This document shows, in pieces, positions 47,026 to 58,786 of a stretch of 64,000 nt of DNA. The notes below the pieces were generated by a model. It had not been told where the DNA came from, made no database searches, and saw nothing but the letters and a program-made list of their open reading frames with translations. The number at the start of each line of letters is the position of its first letter. Within the stretch, counting starts at the first letter, position 1. The DNA is taken from positions 322,941,114 through 323,005,113 of the forward strand of contig CM022302.1 of NCBI GenBank assembly GCA_011799875.1. Reading direction: 5' to 3'. The position numbers were made by a program, and so were the translations under genes. This stretch comes from Thinopyrum elongatum. Taxonomy: Eukaryota > Streptophyta > Magnoliopsida > Poales > Poaceae.

Positions 47026-47611
47026 TGTTGGGGATATAGATAACAGGTAGGCCCATGAAGGGTCAAATATCGTAAAGCATGGGGTCCACACAGTAGGTGG
47101 GTCCAGATAAATCTCATTCAGACATACTATCCACTCGGATGACAGGCAACCACTCGGCTGTATGACTCACCCGGGCGTGCGAAGACCAATAGTCGGCAAG
47201 GCAGTTGAAACGGCATATTCATAGTGGAGGTTTCATAGTGGGCTGATATTATGGCATTGATGCTCTAATTTGTAGAATAAGAGGTGAGGGGGTGGCGCAC
47301 TCTATATAAGCCACCCCCACCGCATAGCTCGGCAGGGTCATCTCTCTCTCTCTCCCTCTCTCTCTCTCGCCATTAGTCTTAGGACGTAGCTCAGGCACGG
47401 GGATCCGTTCTCCTCTTTCTCTCTCACACAATGTAATCTCCGGATACATACTTAGATAAAACAAAGCCTCTCCGGAGCACGAGACGTAGGGTTGTTATCT
47501 CCACTGCGAGAGGCCCGAACTCGCTAAAACACCGTGTCACCCATATGCATCTCGATAGATCATGCTCCTTTATCCTACCCCTCTCTCATTGTCGGAATCA
47601 TTCCCATGACA
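47026..47611 (+). repeat. 3' LTR of the 7.8-kb element
   Basis: 586 bp, pairing with 39795-40372. TATATAAG at about 47303 replaces TATAAAAG, and the TC-rich tract is longer. It ends CCCATGACA, followed by GGCGT. Confidence 0.9.
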
Positions 47612-47653
47612 GGCGTCGAGTGAAGGGGCCGCAATAAACCTCTTTTGGGCCAT
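47612..47653 (-). pseudogene. AP2/ERF-like ORF, 5' part (14 codons)
   Basis: ATG at 47653 opens MAQKRFIAAPSLDA and runs directly into the LTR end at 47611. With the 7.8-kb element and one copy of the GGCGT duplication removed, the frame continues without a break into the segment at 39794, so both parts were one ORF before the insertion. The upstream region carries a 78-bp tandem repeat. Confidence 0.6.
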
Positions 47654-47847
47654 TGGCTCCTCGAGCTCCCCGGCACACAGGCAGAGATTGAAGATGGAGG
47701 CGGCGGCGGTGATGGCGGCGACCTACCAATGGTTTCGAGCGAGGGAGGGGTGGTGTGTGTTTGTGTGAGTGGAGGTTTTGGGGTGTGTGTAGAGGGGTGG
47801 CAAGGTGGCGTTTGAGGAAATACCGCGGCAACTGAAAATTTTACTAG

Positions 47848-48126
47848 GCGGGAGTAAAATGTCGGGCTACAGAAAATTTGGATCAAGGGTGGGTAGATAT
47901 TTTTGAGATTGCGAGGGATGCAGAGGCGGGAGTAAAATGCCGGGGCTACTAAAAATTTGGATCAAGGGAGAGCAGATATTTTTGAGATTGCGAGGGATGC
48001 AGAGGCGGGAGTAACAAGACGGGGTTACTGAAAATTTGAATCAAGGGCGAGCAGATATTTTTGAGATTGCAAGGGATGCAGAGGCAGGAGTAAAATGACA
48101 GGGCTACTAAAAATTTGAATCAAGGG
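47848..48126. repeat. 78-79-bp tandem repeat, about 3.6 units
   Basis: Units start at 47848, 47926, 48005 and 48084 with GCGGGAGTAAAATGYCGGG and contain AAAATTTGGATCAAGGG and TATTTTTGAGATTGCGAGGG. It lies upstream of the AP2-like ORF start (minus strand), 5' of where its promoter would be. Confidence 0.9.
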
Positions 48127-48439
48127 ATTGGAGCATAGCAGGAGTAACAGACATCGCACACGGTCCACACATACTAATCGTGTGCCATCAAACATAAAAA
48201 CCTTCCAGGCGGTAGATATTTTCGAGATTGCGAGGTAGTAGTTATTTTCGAGAGTGGGAGGCAAGCCTCGTGGAGCCCAATCTACTGTGCTGATGTGAGT
48301 GATAGGGGCACGGGCGTGGCACAAGGGTAGTCTGAGCGAACCTTGTCTGTTGCGTCCCCAATCACAGACGGTTGCTGCATCCAACTTGTTTGCTGTTTAT
48401 AAATTTGGCAAAAAGAATAACGTGGGAAAGGGTCAGAAT

Positions 48440-51310
48440 AGGAACACACTTGCATGTGGACCAAATATATGTATCAAAAGTGTGGTTTGATGTTCAAATA
48501 CTCAATGCACAACTTTGATGTGGCACCTATCGCACAAAGCGCACAGTATTGCTAGTCAGCCACCCCCTACGAACCCCACTTCATGTCGGCGGTAAGGGAA
48601 TCCTAGCTACAAATGCATGCCCCGGGATAGCTAGGTTTGAAATCTCACCCTACCATAACAGAAAACCTATAGGAGTCTATCATATAAATGGTCAAACTTC
48701 CCCTTTCGCTTCCGGACAAAGGTGGACCATGTGCCGACCCACAAATGTGTGCTTATCGCAGGAGATGGGTGAGACCACATACGAACCACCTTCGGGTGGC
48801 CCTATACTATATGTATGAAAAGGGTGTGGTATGATATTTAATTACCATTCACAACTTTGATGTGGCACATGTGCCTCGCAAATTAACCGGACTTCCCCGA
48901 CCCCACGGTGGTTGCAGGTAGTGCGAAGTAGCCCCCCCACTCCACACACACGTGTCGGGGGGGATGGCATCTCACAAAGACGTATTGTAACACGGAGCAA
49001 ACAGAATCCAACTTGATCGTATAACCTCTCTCGCTCATTGTTGGTCAAAGTGATGGACATCCACATGGCCCCGCAAAATGGGCTAGCTTGTCGCCGATAA
49101 CCTCACGAGGGAGTACTGTCTGAAGACAAAACCCACTTTGTGCATGTGGCCCAATTATGTATATGGAAGTGGTGTGTGTGGTGTTTGAATACGCAATGCG
49201 CAAATTTGACGTGGCACCATGCTTTGGAACCATAAAATCCCCACACTGAGCGATGGTTCACGACGCGTAGCATGCATGCGCTCAAACTTCATTAGGCCTG
49301 GAATGATTGACCTACTATACGGTAACACAAACCAAAGAAGAAGAATCCACCCTGGTAACCTTTCTCGTCGTCGGTCGAAATGATGGACGTCCACGCGGGC
49401 CCATGAATATATAAAGGCTTGCCGCCCATAACCAAGCGAGTGACGGTGTCCAAAGACAACCAATGCATGCATGTGTCCCAACCATATTTGTGGAGGTGCG
49501 TGATGCATGCATATGTGTTGAATAGCTAATGCAAAATATTGATGTGGTGCGTGCATTCAAAATCGCACAGGTCCCCACACAGAGCAAGAGGTTCATGACG
49601 TGTCGTGTGCTCGCCCCCCCTCCCCCCCTTCGATCTACCGGGATGGGTTCATGTGTAGACATGCGCTATTATATATGTAATCTCACATCATGACCTATAT
49701 CGTGAGATAAACAAAAAATTAATCCCCTCCTAAGTCAAAATAATTAACCTCTCACGCTGTCGGTGAAAGTGATGGACCAAGCGGGCTGACAGATGGAAGC
49801 ATCGCCGATAACCATGTGAGTGAGTGCCAGAGGACAACCACCATCGCATGCATGTGTGCCAAAACATAAATATGGAGAGGTGTGTGGTTGTGATGTTTTG
49901 AATACCTAATGCACAACCTTGATGTGGCATTTGCCTCAAAAACCGCAAAGCCCCACACAGAGTGAGGTTCATGTGACACCTAGTATATGTTGGTCACATC
50001 CCCCCTTCGACACATACTATATACTCCTACCCTAGCACAGCCCTAAAAGAATTAATCCTCCTTGTTCGTCAAATGTGCCTCTCTCTCGTTGGATCAAAGT
50101 GATGGACGACGATCTCGCGGGCCCACAGGAACGAAGCGTACGTCGCACGCGTGTGAGCATCCTATATAGGACTACGTACCACCGTCTACTTGTGGCACAA
50201 AGAGGTGTTTGTGTGATGTTTGAATACGCAATACACAACTTTGATGTGGCACCATATATATATATATACCTCGGAAATAGAAAAATCCACACAGAGAGCG
50301 AGGTTCATGATGCATGGTACGTGCTACGCCCCCATTCGACGCGTGGTATATATATACTTATACTGTATAGCACAAACCAAAAAGAATCGTCATTCCTTGA
50401 TGGTCAAATTGACCTCTCTCTCATTGGGTCAAAGTGATGGAGGACAACCTCACGGGCCCACAGATGGAAGCTCCGCACGCGAGTGAGTTCCTATAGGGAA
50501 ACTACCTCCTGCATGGTATTGCGTGATGTTTGAATACCAATGCACAACTTTGATGTGGCACCTGCCTCGGGAACCAGAAAGTCCCCACATGCAGTGAGGT
50601 TATGACACATATATATAGAGTATACATGTTGCCCCCTCTTTGACATGTACTACATACTCCTATCATGCATATACGTAACACAAACAAAAAAAGAACCATC
50701 CTTGTTGGTCAAATTAACCTCTCTCTCTCTCTCGCCATACGTTCAATTGATCGACGACGACCTCGCGGGCCCACAGAGAGAGTCACACATGAGCAAGTGT
50801 CATAGGACAACCATCGCGTGTATGTGCCCGTGTGTTGCGTGATGTTTGAATACCCAAAGCACAACTTTGACATGGCACATGCTTCGCAAACCGAAAACGC
50901 ACTACACAGAGGTTCACGATGCGTAGCCCCCTCACTTTGAGCCGGTGGGAGGGACTCATGTTTACGCACGTGCCCGAAATTTAATATGGAATCTCACCAT
51001 GATCCACACCATAACACACATGCCAAGATGAATCCACCTTCGGTCCAATGCCTATTGTTGTCGGTGGAAACTGAAAACCTTTGTGGGCTAATGAATGGGC
51101 ACGTCGCTGCTAACCGCACGAGGGAGTGTCCGAGAGGACCACCAATGCATGCATGTGGCCCAAACATGTATGTATGAAAGGGTTGTGTAATGCTTTAAAT
51201 AACCAATTCATGACTTTGATGTGGCATATATACATGACTCACAAAATGATAAATAATCCCACATCACGGAGGCTCACGACTAGTAGTGTACTGCTGGACC
51301 CCCCCCCCAC
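48440..51310. repeat. Tandem array 2, ~335-bp unit x 9
   Basis: The marker CACAACTTTGATGTGGCAC recurs near 48505, 48848, 49197, 49530, 49910, 50229, 50541, 50859 and 51206, with spacings of 312-380 bp. Each unit also holds TGATGTTTGAATAC before it, CCCCACACAGAGYGAGGTTC after it, and CCTCTCTCTC...GTCAAAGTGATGGA before the next. Units have diverged by short indels and TATA-type microsatellites. No genes are supported inside. Confidence 0.9.
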
Positions 51311-52231
51311 ACACACACACATAGAGACACACATCCCGCACCACCACCGCCACTTTGAGGCATGTCAAACTTTTTCTGCAGTGAACATGTGACCAAAGGA
51401 GTGTCGTGTTAAAGTTTGAAAAAAACAGAGATCATTCGACCCGTTTAATACATTGATTGATTTCCTAGGAATTTAATGTGCAAAAATCAAATTTGAGCTA
51501 CATGTGCACCAAAATGGATTGCAAAATCATATGTGTGTCCCTGGGTGCATGTTTCCCCGTGAAAGAGATTTCGAAACATTGAGAATATTCATTTTTAAAA
51601 TTTAGTAAATCCAAAACTTAGTTGAAATTCATGAAACTTATCGTGGTGTCATATATGGACACCAGTAGACTTTGATATTGTATTTTTTCGTCAAATTTGA
51701 GACAAGTTTTGATATAATCTTCTTACAAATGGGAGATTGTTAATAACTGGCAACCAATATGTCATACAAAATATTTATTCGGATCATGTGCGTTCGACCG
51801 TGCTATGCTTCGGTTAAGCAGTAAAGCGACAAAATGAATCATCAAAAAACAAAAAAATATATGTGCCGCCACGCGTCCCGTGTGGCGTGCGAGCAGGCGT
51901 GAGTTAACGGGATGCATGCGAGCAATCCGCTGCACAGGCAGACCGGGAGGCGTGCGTGCAGGTGTGTGAATTGACGGGAGGCGTTTTCGCTGTGTAGTGT
52001 CACCAGGAGGCGTGCGAGTAGCTGTGTGAAATGATGGTAGGAATCCCAGAAGTCCGTCGCGCATGCTCACCGGGAGGCGAGCCAGCGGTTTGACTGACGC
52101 TCGCCTCTCTCCCACTACTCCATATTAATGGCACGCCCGAGCGGCCGTACTCCCCATCCTCACCACACACACAATCATCTCTCTCTGCCCGCATCCTCAA
52201 CGCCGCTCTCTGTCCTCAAAGCCGTCAGTGT
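51311..52231. other. Spacer upstream of the F-box pseudogene, with a ~60-bp repeat
   Basis: AT-rich DNA without genes to about 51870. At 51880-52075 three loose copies of GGGAGGCGTGCGAGCAGGTG plus TGTGAATTGACGG lie about 60 bp apart. A possible F-box promoter and leader occupy the last 150 bp. Confidence 0.5.
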
Positions 52232-54286
52232 ATGAGGATGCCGCTGAAGCGCCCCATCGGAGGGAGTGGTAACGCCGGGGATGCTGAAGCACCGGAGCAT
52301 GGCATGAAGATGGAGACAGAGGTTGTCGTCGTCGCCGATGAGGTATCGCTGCACCTCGATGTCGTTGATGGCGTCGTGCTTCCATAGCCGGAGCCGGAGG
52401 TCCACACCGACTCCGGCGACGACTCCGACGTCCACTCCGGCGATGACGGACAACCGTTTAGTCATCTATACCCATTTATGTGTCAAATACATCCTAGGGT
52501 TTCTCTGGTTACTCCTGTCTCCCCTTTTTGGAATAGAAATCATATGGTTACGTTCTCTCAATCCATAAAATCTGAGTAAGTTTCGTTAGATCCGTGTAGT
52601 GTATTGATTGTTTGAATGGTACAAATGATAAGTGATTAGTTGTTTCATATGTGCAAATGATTTCTGCTAATAATCCGTCTAGGGTTAGTGTTCGTGCTAA
52701 TATAATTCCTAGCCAGGTCTTGACAATTGATTTTTAATGACCTACATATATGTTTGTGCCATTTTTTTATACTCCGGAGGTGGAGAACAAGGGTGCCAAC
52801 AAGCGCAGGCGGGTCGAGAAAGAACCGCAAGCGACTCCAGCAGGCCTAGACTTCATCAGCAGCCTCCCCGATGATATGTTGAAAGTCATCATATCCCCCC
52901 GCCCAATCAAATATGGGGCGAGGACAACCGTTCTTTCCCGGCGGTGGCGCCCCCTATGGCTTTCCACCCCTCTCGGCCTGATCGACGCCCACGAGCTCTG
53001 CCATGGCTATCACAAAAGCTTGGATGCGTTCTCCAGATCCTTGGCAGTCACCATGGCCCAATCAGAGGCCTTATCATAGGCAAGTTCCATTATAACAGCA
53101 AGGACCAAGCCAAGCTTGATGAGTGGTTCCGATCCCCCACCCTAGATCAGCTCGAGGAGCTCAGTTTTAATGATGGGCATATGTGCTCACTGCCAACGTC
53201 CATGCTCTGCCTCGTGCCCACGCTCCTCCTCGCCAAGTTCATGAACTGCCATTCCCCCCCCCCTTAATGATGTGCCCGCTCTTTCTCTACCACAATTGAA
53301 GCACCTCGAGCTCGTCGCCGTCTGCATCCCAAAGGATGACATGGAGCGCCTTCTCCGCGGCTGTACTGCACTCGAGTTCCTTCATCTTCAGGCCATCAGT
53401 TGGTCGAGTAGCTTCCAAATCACCTCCATGACTCTCCGGACTATTTATGTGTGTTGCTGGTGATGCAACAAGAGATCATAAAAGGTGGACCACAATATGG
53501 TCATTGAGGACACACTTCACTTGAGAGATTACTTGTAGTTGATCAACAAGGTCCAACAAGAATCAATGTCATTTCTTTGCCGAAATTGACAGTGGTGGGC
53601 TACTCGTCTATCAAATACTCTGAACTTGTTATTGGATCCACACCCGTCCAAGTACAACAGTCGCCTTCTACCTCTCCTTCTTGATATCAACATTATTTCT
53701 AATTTTGAAGATGTATGTTCGTCTGTCATCCAGAAAATGATTTCGACAAGTTTGACCCAGAATATGTGCACAGTGAAGGTCTTGGCACTAGAATATATCG
53801 GCCCCGCCCTGCATGAAGTTTTCAGTTTCCTGAGATGCTTTCTGTGCCTGGAGAAGCTATATATCGAGGTGATGTTCCTTTCCTGTTAAATGTTAACCAT
53901 AAGGGAGTTCAATTTTTGGCACCTTTTGCCAAAATTATGATGACAATGTACTATGATTTCTGAAGGAATTTTGGAGGATTTCAGTACATACATTCCCCCC
54001 ACCCCATATTGGTTGCTTGATTCATATGGTTACAAATCATAATCATTTCTCCTTTGGATTCATCTGTACTAGTTTTCTTAGGGAATTTTGCAACCACTCC
54101 AACCTCTTTTGAAGAAGGCTACATTTTTCTAGATTGTAATCAAATTCCCATGTCAATCATGTCAGATCGAAGATGGCACATTGGTGCATTTTACAAATCC
54201 TGCAAACCAAATAGGCCTATGGTAGTGTTCAAAACTGCATGTAGGCACTAACATGTTCTCTTCTTTTGCAGATAATATTAGGCCCG
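52232..54286 (+). pseudogene. F-box/LRR-type gene, broken and truncated
   Basis: Exon 1 starts at ATG 52232 (MRMPLKRPIGG) with an acidic stretch and TAG at 52385. Exon 2 follows a TCCGGAG acceptor at about 52783. It has the F-box LPDDMLKVIIS, GARTTVLSRRWRPLW (52870-52960), which normally binds SKP1 in an SCF ubiquitin ligase. After a frame change near 53035, LRR-like strands follow (LDQLEELSFNDGHM, LPQLKHLELVAVCI, CTALEFLHLQAISW). Further frame changes lie at the C11 run near 53258, near 53525 and near 53650. VKVLALEYIGPALHE...CLEKLYIE ends at a GTGATG donor near 53870. A TTTTGCAG acceptor at about 54270 opens the next exon, which stops after about 14 bp at the LTR start 54287. Confidence 0.8.
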
Positions 54287-57200
54287 TGTGACACCGTAGA
54301 TTTTGGCCCTTTCTTTTTCTTTTGGATTTATTTTAATTTTTGATTTGAATTGCTTTTCTATGGCTCTGTGGTCCTGAAACCTGGGAAGACCATCTCTTCT
54401 CAAGTGTCACAAGTGGCTTGTCATCATCTAAACCATCTCAATATCATGTCATTTCCCATCTTAGCCCAATCCCAATATTCTTTTTGTTGGGAATATTCTT
54501 TTTTCTATTAATGGAATAATCCTTTTTGCCCTAGGTTGTGAAACAACCTATATTTCTGTCTTCCACAAAATTCCCAAATAACTCTCATAAATTGTTTGGG
54601 TCATATCCTCCATAGATATGTTAAAATCCTTCCTTGGCATCATCAAAGATAATTCACAAATATTCATTTTCTCATTCTGCCCTAAGTGGCTTTTTGAGAA
54701 GGAAGTGTCATTTATCTTTGCTTGATTGACTCCAAACTTTTTGCACACCTTTTCTTGTCCATATCATGGCCACATGACAAAATTCAACTCAATTTGCCTA
54801 GTGAACCTACCTCAGCAAATTTCCAAAGTTCCTGACTAAGGGAAGCCTTTGTGAAGGAAGTACTAACTAGGTTAATCCAAATGAGTTGAAATTTTGCAAG
54901 GTCCTTCATATGATCAAATCATCACTCTCCTCAAGATTTGGGCTCATGTCATCAATCTATGTGAGCTCAGCATCAAATCTTGGTTTCTGATCAGATTTTC
55001 AGGTTGTGAAGAAACTATATTTTATATTCTTCAATTAAGCTAAAAATTTACCAGGACATTATCCTATCTATATGAACTCTCTCCACAAATTTTTGGCTCA
55101 TTTTATCTAGCCATTTTTCCTCGGCTATTTTCCTTAAACTCTATCCAGAGAGCTGCATTGTGAAGCAAGTACCATTTTGGTATTTCCAAATGGCATGAAA
55201 CTTTTACATCAGCTTCATATCATCAAATAACTCATCTCCTCTAAAATTCAGCTCAATCCAACTTGATATGTGAGTGCCACTTCATTGTTTGCATTTCTGT
55301 ACAGAATGGTGGTTTGTACAGCAAGTGCCACTTATCTTCATCCTAATGAGCTGCAAATTTGAAGAGATGCTCATCTTAATGAGTTATCACACCTTGTCAA
55401 AGACCCGAGTCTATCCCCTCTTGTAGCTTCCTCACCACAGCATCAAACACCTTACTGTTCAGCTGGTTTGGAGCTAAGCCCAAATCTCTTCTTTGCCCCT
55501 GCCTTTGGTTCTTTCCTTGTTGGCACTCTCTGTTGTCCAATCCATCTCCCAGACATGGTCGGCCGGCCAGGGTGCAACCGCGTGCGCCAGTTCACATGGT
55601 GACCACCGCTCTGGCACGCCATGGACGCGAGCTGCGTGTCTGTTAGCTCGGGCCCCTCCCCTGCTCGTCGCGTTTGCATGCCCGACCATGTCAAACAGCT
55701 CCCCCTCGTTGTTGCCTTCGCCCTGGACCTCTCTCCCCTACGTTTGCTTCCCCGGCGAGCCATCCCCGTCGAGAACAGAGCGCGCCCACGGGAGCCTATT
55801 GCCGCTTCGGCTCTGTTCGCCCCTGGTCTCTTCCTCCCCGTGCCCCTTGGCCTCCTCTATCTCGTGAACCCTCCCCTGTTCCTTCCCGTCACCTTCCGTC
55901 GAGCGTGCTGGCATGCCCACGAGTCCGCGGCTCCGGCCACGCGTCCGCGGCGGCGGCCAGTGCGGCACCGTGTTGCCCCGGCTATATATAGCCCCCTACT
56001 CGTCTCCCGAGCGCACCACTGGCCTCCTCCTCCTCCCAGTACCCCGCCCAGCCACTACGGCAAGCTCGGGGATCCCTCTAGTACTCCCATGGCCGCCATG
56101 GTTGCCGGCATCCCCCTCCTAAATTCCCTCTATGTCGAGCCCTTCTCCCTCCATTTCTTCCACCAGAAGGCCTCCTAGCCTCCGGCGATCCTCGTCCTCT
56201 CTTCTGTCCTTCCTCTGGCGCACCAGGGAGCAGTGCCGGTCGCCGCCCGAAGTCGCCGTCCGCCGTGGTCTTGGCCCCGCTCGTCTCAGCGCTCGATGGC
56301 ATGCATGAAGCATGCAGGCGGGTGCGCCTCCCCACGCTGGTCATTCCGGTGGCCGGGGCGTCGCCTGAGTCGACCCCTGTCGCCGGGGGCCATCGCCGGC
56401 ATGCGCGGCCATCCTCTGCATCGCGGGCGAGCACGAGGAAGGAGAAGACCCCGCCCCAGCTACCCTAGGGACCCCACGGCACCACCAGTCAGTGACACAG
56501 GGAGTTGACCCCGGTCAACTGACGTGAGAAGTGGAAGCGTAGTTCCGGAAATACGCTTTCCGGTTATGTAAGCGCACTCTCCTGCTTCTTCTATCCATTT
56601 TACGCTTCCTCTACTTCGAAGACGTATTTCTCTGAATGCGTTTTCTATTTTTCCAGCCAGCGGCCTGTTTGTAGAGATTCTTTTTACAGATTAGTCCCTA
56701 AGCTTCATCTGGCTATAACTTTTCAACCGTAACTCCGATTGAGGTGAATCCAAAGCCCACGTTTTCATTCCGCCGAGCTCTATCTGTTGGTATCATTCTC
56801 ACTATGTGGTCTCACTATGAAAATGACCATTTTGCCCTTGCCCATAAACAGCCCCCTCCGAGGGAGAACTGTTTCCGGTGATTCTTTCCATCATCCTTCC
56901 GCACTTTTTCCCGGTGACCTCTTCATTTCCAGGAAAGCCACGACAGCCACTTGCATGATGGATTTGCAATAGCTATGGTTTTCAACTTGAATATTTAAAT
57001 AAGTTGTGCATGTTAATATTTCCGTGAATGCTTTATATGCTTATGGACCCATGCTTATTCTGATGCCATGATTATTTTCATCCAGTTGTTTACATGCTTA
57101 CTTGCTAATATTGTTATCATGTTCTTTTCTGGTAGTTACTTGCCCGATGCTAGTGGTCATACTTTGTTCATATTAGTGATATGCTTTGCTATACTTGTGC

Positions 57201-58769
57201 TATTCAGGATCATCGTTACGCCATGTTCGTTTGCATCTGATAGAGTAAATTCTTTATTGTTATTGATGTTAAGATGAATGTGCTAAATGGTTGTGTTATC
57301 CATCCATGCTCATGTTGATGTCATGCTCATATGCATTGTTATTTCATCATGTTATGCTATTATGACTCAGCTGTTCCTCATTCAAGTTTAACAGGACTTT
57401 AATCGAACTTGAACACCTGTTGGCTGAGTCATAGTGCCATCGAAACGATCTGACCAGTGCAGCCACACTTGCCTTATGGGGGGTCCTAACTGGGTGTATT
57501 GTCATGCCTCTCATCGGTGCCTCCAACTAGGGAAGGTTATGTGCGCATGCTACCTTGATCAGGTAGGTGGCCATAAGCCTTGTGTGCCCGTTGTTGTATG
57601 GTACCATTGTCCCCCGTTTGGGACCGTTTTTGTTTTGCCACGATGGTGGCCGTTGGATGTCACGAGGTGACATCGGGGCCACCCAGGACATAGCCCAAAG
57701 GGGATTTTGTCAGAGTGGTCGGGAGGGTGTCATGGCAGTAGATCGGTTTTGTCGGAACGTCGTTGGTCCACCCGAATGGGAACACGAGGCCTTGGATTCC
57801 GTAGTGTGGTACAGTGTGCTAACCTCTGCAGAGTGTGTTTAAATCTATCGATAGCCGCGCCCATAGATATGGGCCCAGTTCATAGTAGGTCACGCTATGG
57901 GTCAACAGTAATAATAACCTAAATAATAAACAACCCCGGTTCGATGAGGCAAGAAGTTGGGTGATCTTGATGTGATCATGAGACGATCACAGTGGTATCG
58001 TGGATACCGAAGTTGGTTGATGTTTCTGGTGTCATGTGGTAATCTCGGGTAAAGATCAAGCTCCTTGTGTTCATATGATCACTACGGTATTGTTAATACC
58101 AAGCTTGGTTGGTCCTAAGATGATCATGTGATGCCCAAGTTGGTAAGTTGATACATGTGGTGGTTACGAGGTAACCCCAAACAGAGTAAGTTGGTGCATT
58201 ATATTGTTAACATGTTGCATGCTAGTATCATCATATGTTCATGCCATGCTCATCTGGTATTGTTCTAGTGCTATCTTGTTCACCATGTCCATGCCATGTT
58301 GCTCTAGTTGTATCATGTTCATCCTTGCTAAGTAACCTGTAATTGCCATGATGTGGTTTGTCTTGATTGCTTTGGTTGCGGTGAGCTTGCAAGTACATTC
58401 AATGTACTGACCTGGCGTGTCATGCCAGTTTGCAGTTCATGCCTTGTTTGCTTGCTTGTTTGTCCTGGATCCCGAGTTTGCGAGCTAGGATAAGCGTTCC
58501 AGCTAGAGTCCCTGCGGAGTGGAGTCCATCGTCGTCATCGCTGTTCCACTGCTAGAAGTTATTCCGCTATTATAAGTTGTTCTGCTGCTTGAATAGAGCA
58601 ACCCTGGCAGGCATAGTGTCGCCGTGCCGATGTAATTCCCTTGTATCCATATCAATTGTAATAAAGAGCTAATTTGTTCTATGGCAAGCAGTGCCTTATT
58701 CCAGAGGCTTACCTTGATATCTGGGCTGGAATATGGGGCTTTCCGGTCTCTCTGAGCCTGGGTGCCACA
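54287..58769 (+). repeat. 5' LTR of the LARD
   Basis: 4483 bp. AT-rich start, a GC-rich middle (55500-56520) with open frames on both strands that are not kept in register between the two LTRs, and CTATATATAGCC at 55983, a good TATA box. Downstream is a T/G-rich tail. No gene inside is supported. Confidence 0.88.
55983..55992 (+). promoter_or_regulatory. LTR TATA box
   Basis: TATATATAGC follows a GC-rich block and is kept at the matching place in LTR2 (63248). Transcription would start about 30 bp downstream. Confidence 0.6.
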
Positions 58770-58774
58770 AGGCT

Positions 58775-58786
58775 TGGTATCAGAGC
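58775..58786 (+). other. LARD primer-binding site
   Basis: TGGTATCAGAGC, the complement of the initiator tRNA-Met 3' end, begins 6 bp after LTR1. Confidence 0.9.

Larger units (their letters stand above)
39795..47611 (+). mobile_element. Non-autonomous LTR retrotransposon, complete, 7.8 kb
   Basis: LTRs at 39795-40372 and 47026-47611 start TGTTGGGGATA and end in CCCATGAYA. GGCGT flanks both sides (39790-39794 and 47612-47616). A primer-binding site beginning TGGCACCCACCATGGGGC follows LTR1, and a purine-rich TCGGGGGCTAA precedes LTR2. The LTRs differ at about 38-40 of 575 aligned positions by eye (near 7%); with the commonly used grass rate of 1.3e-8 per site per year this suggests an insertion about 2.5-3 million years ago. 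The 6.65-kb interior has no gag, protease, reverse transcriptase, RNase H or integrase motif, only repeats, so it is a LARD-like element that depends on a partner. Confidence 0.92.

Noticed and set aside
48440..51310. Possible multi-gene cluster with short frames
   Set aside because: All frames fall at equivalent places in a 335-bp tandem repeat.
55493..56508. Several open frames of 70-185 codons in the GC-rich middle of the LARD LTR
   Set aside because: They overlap on both strands, and the matching LTR2 region (62757-63796) keeps different frames and lengths. They follow from GC richness.
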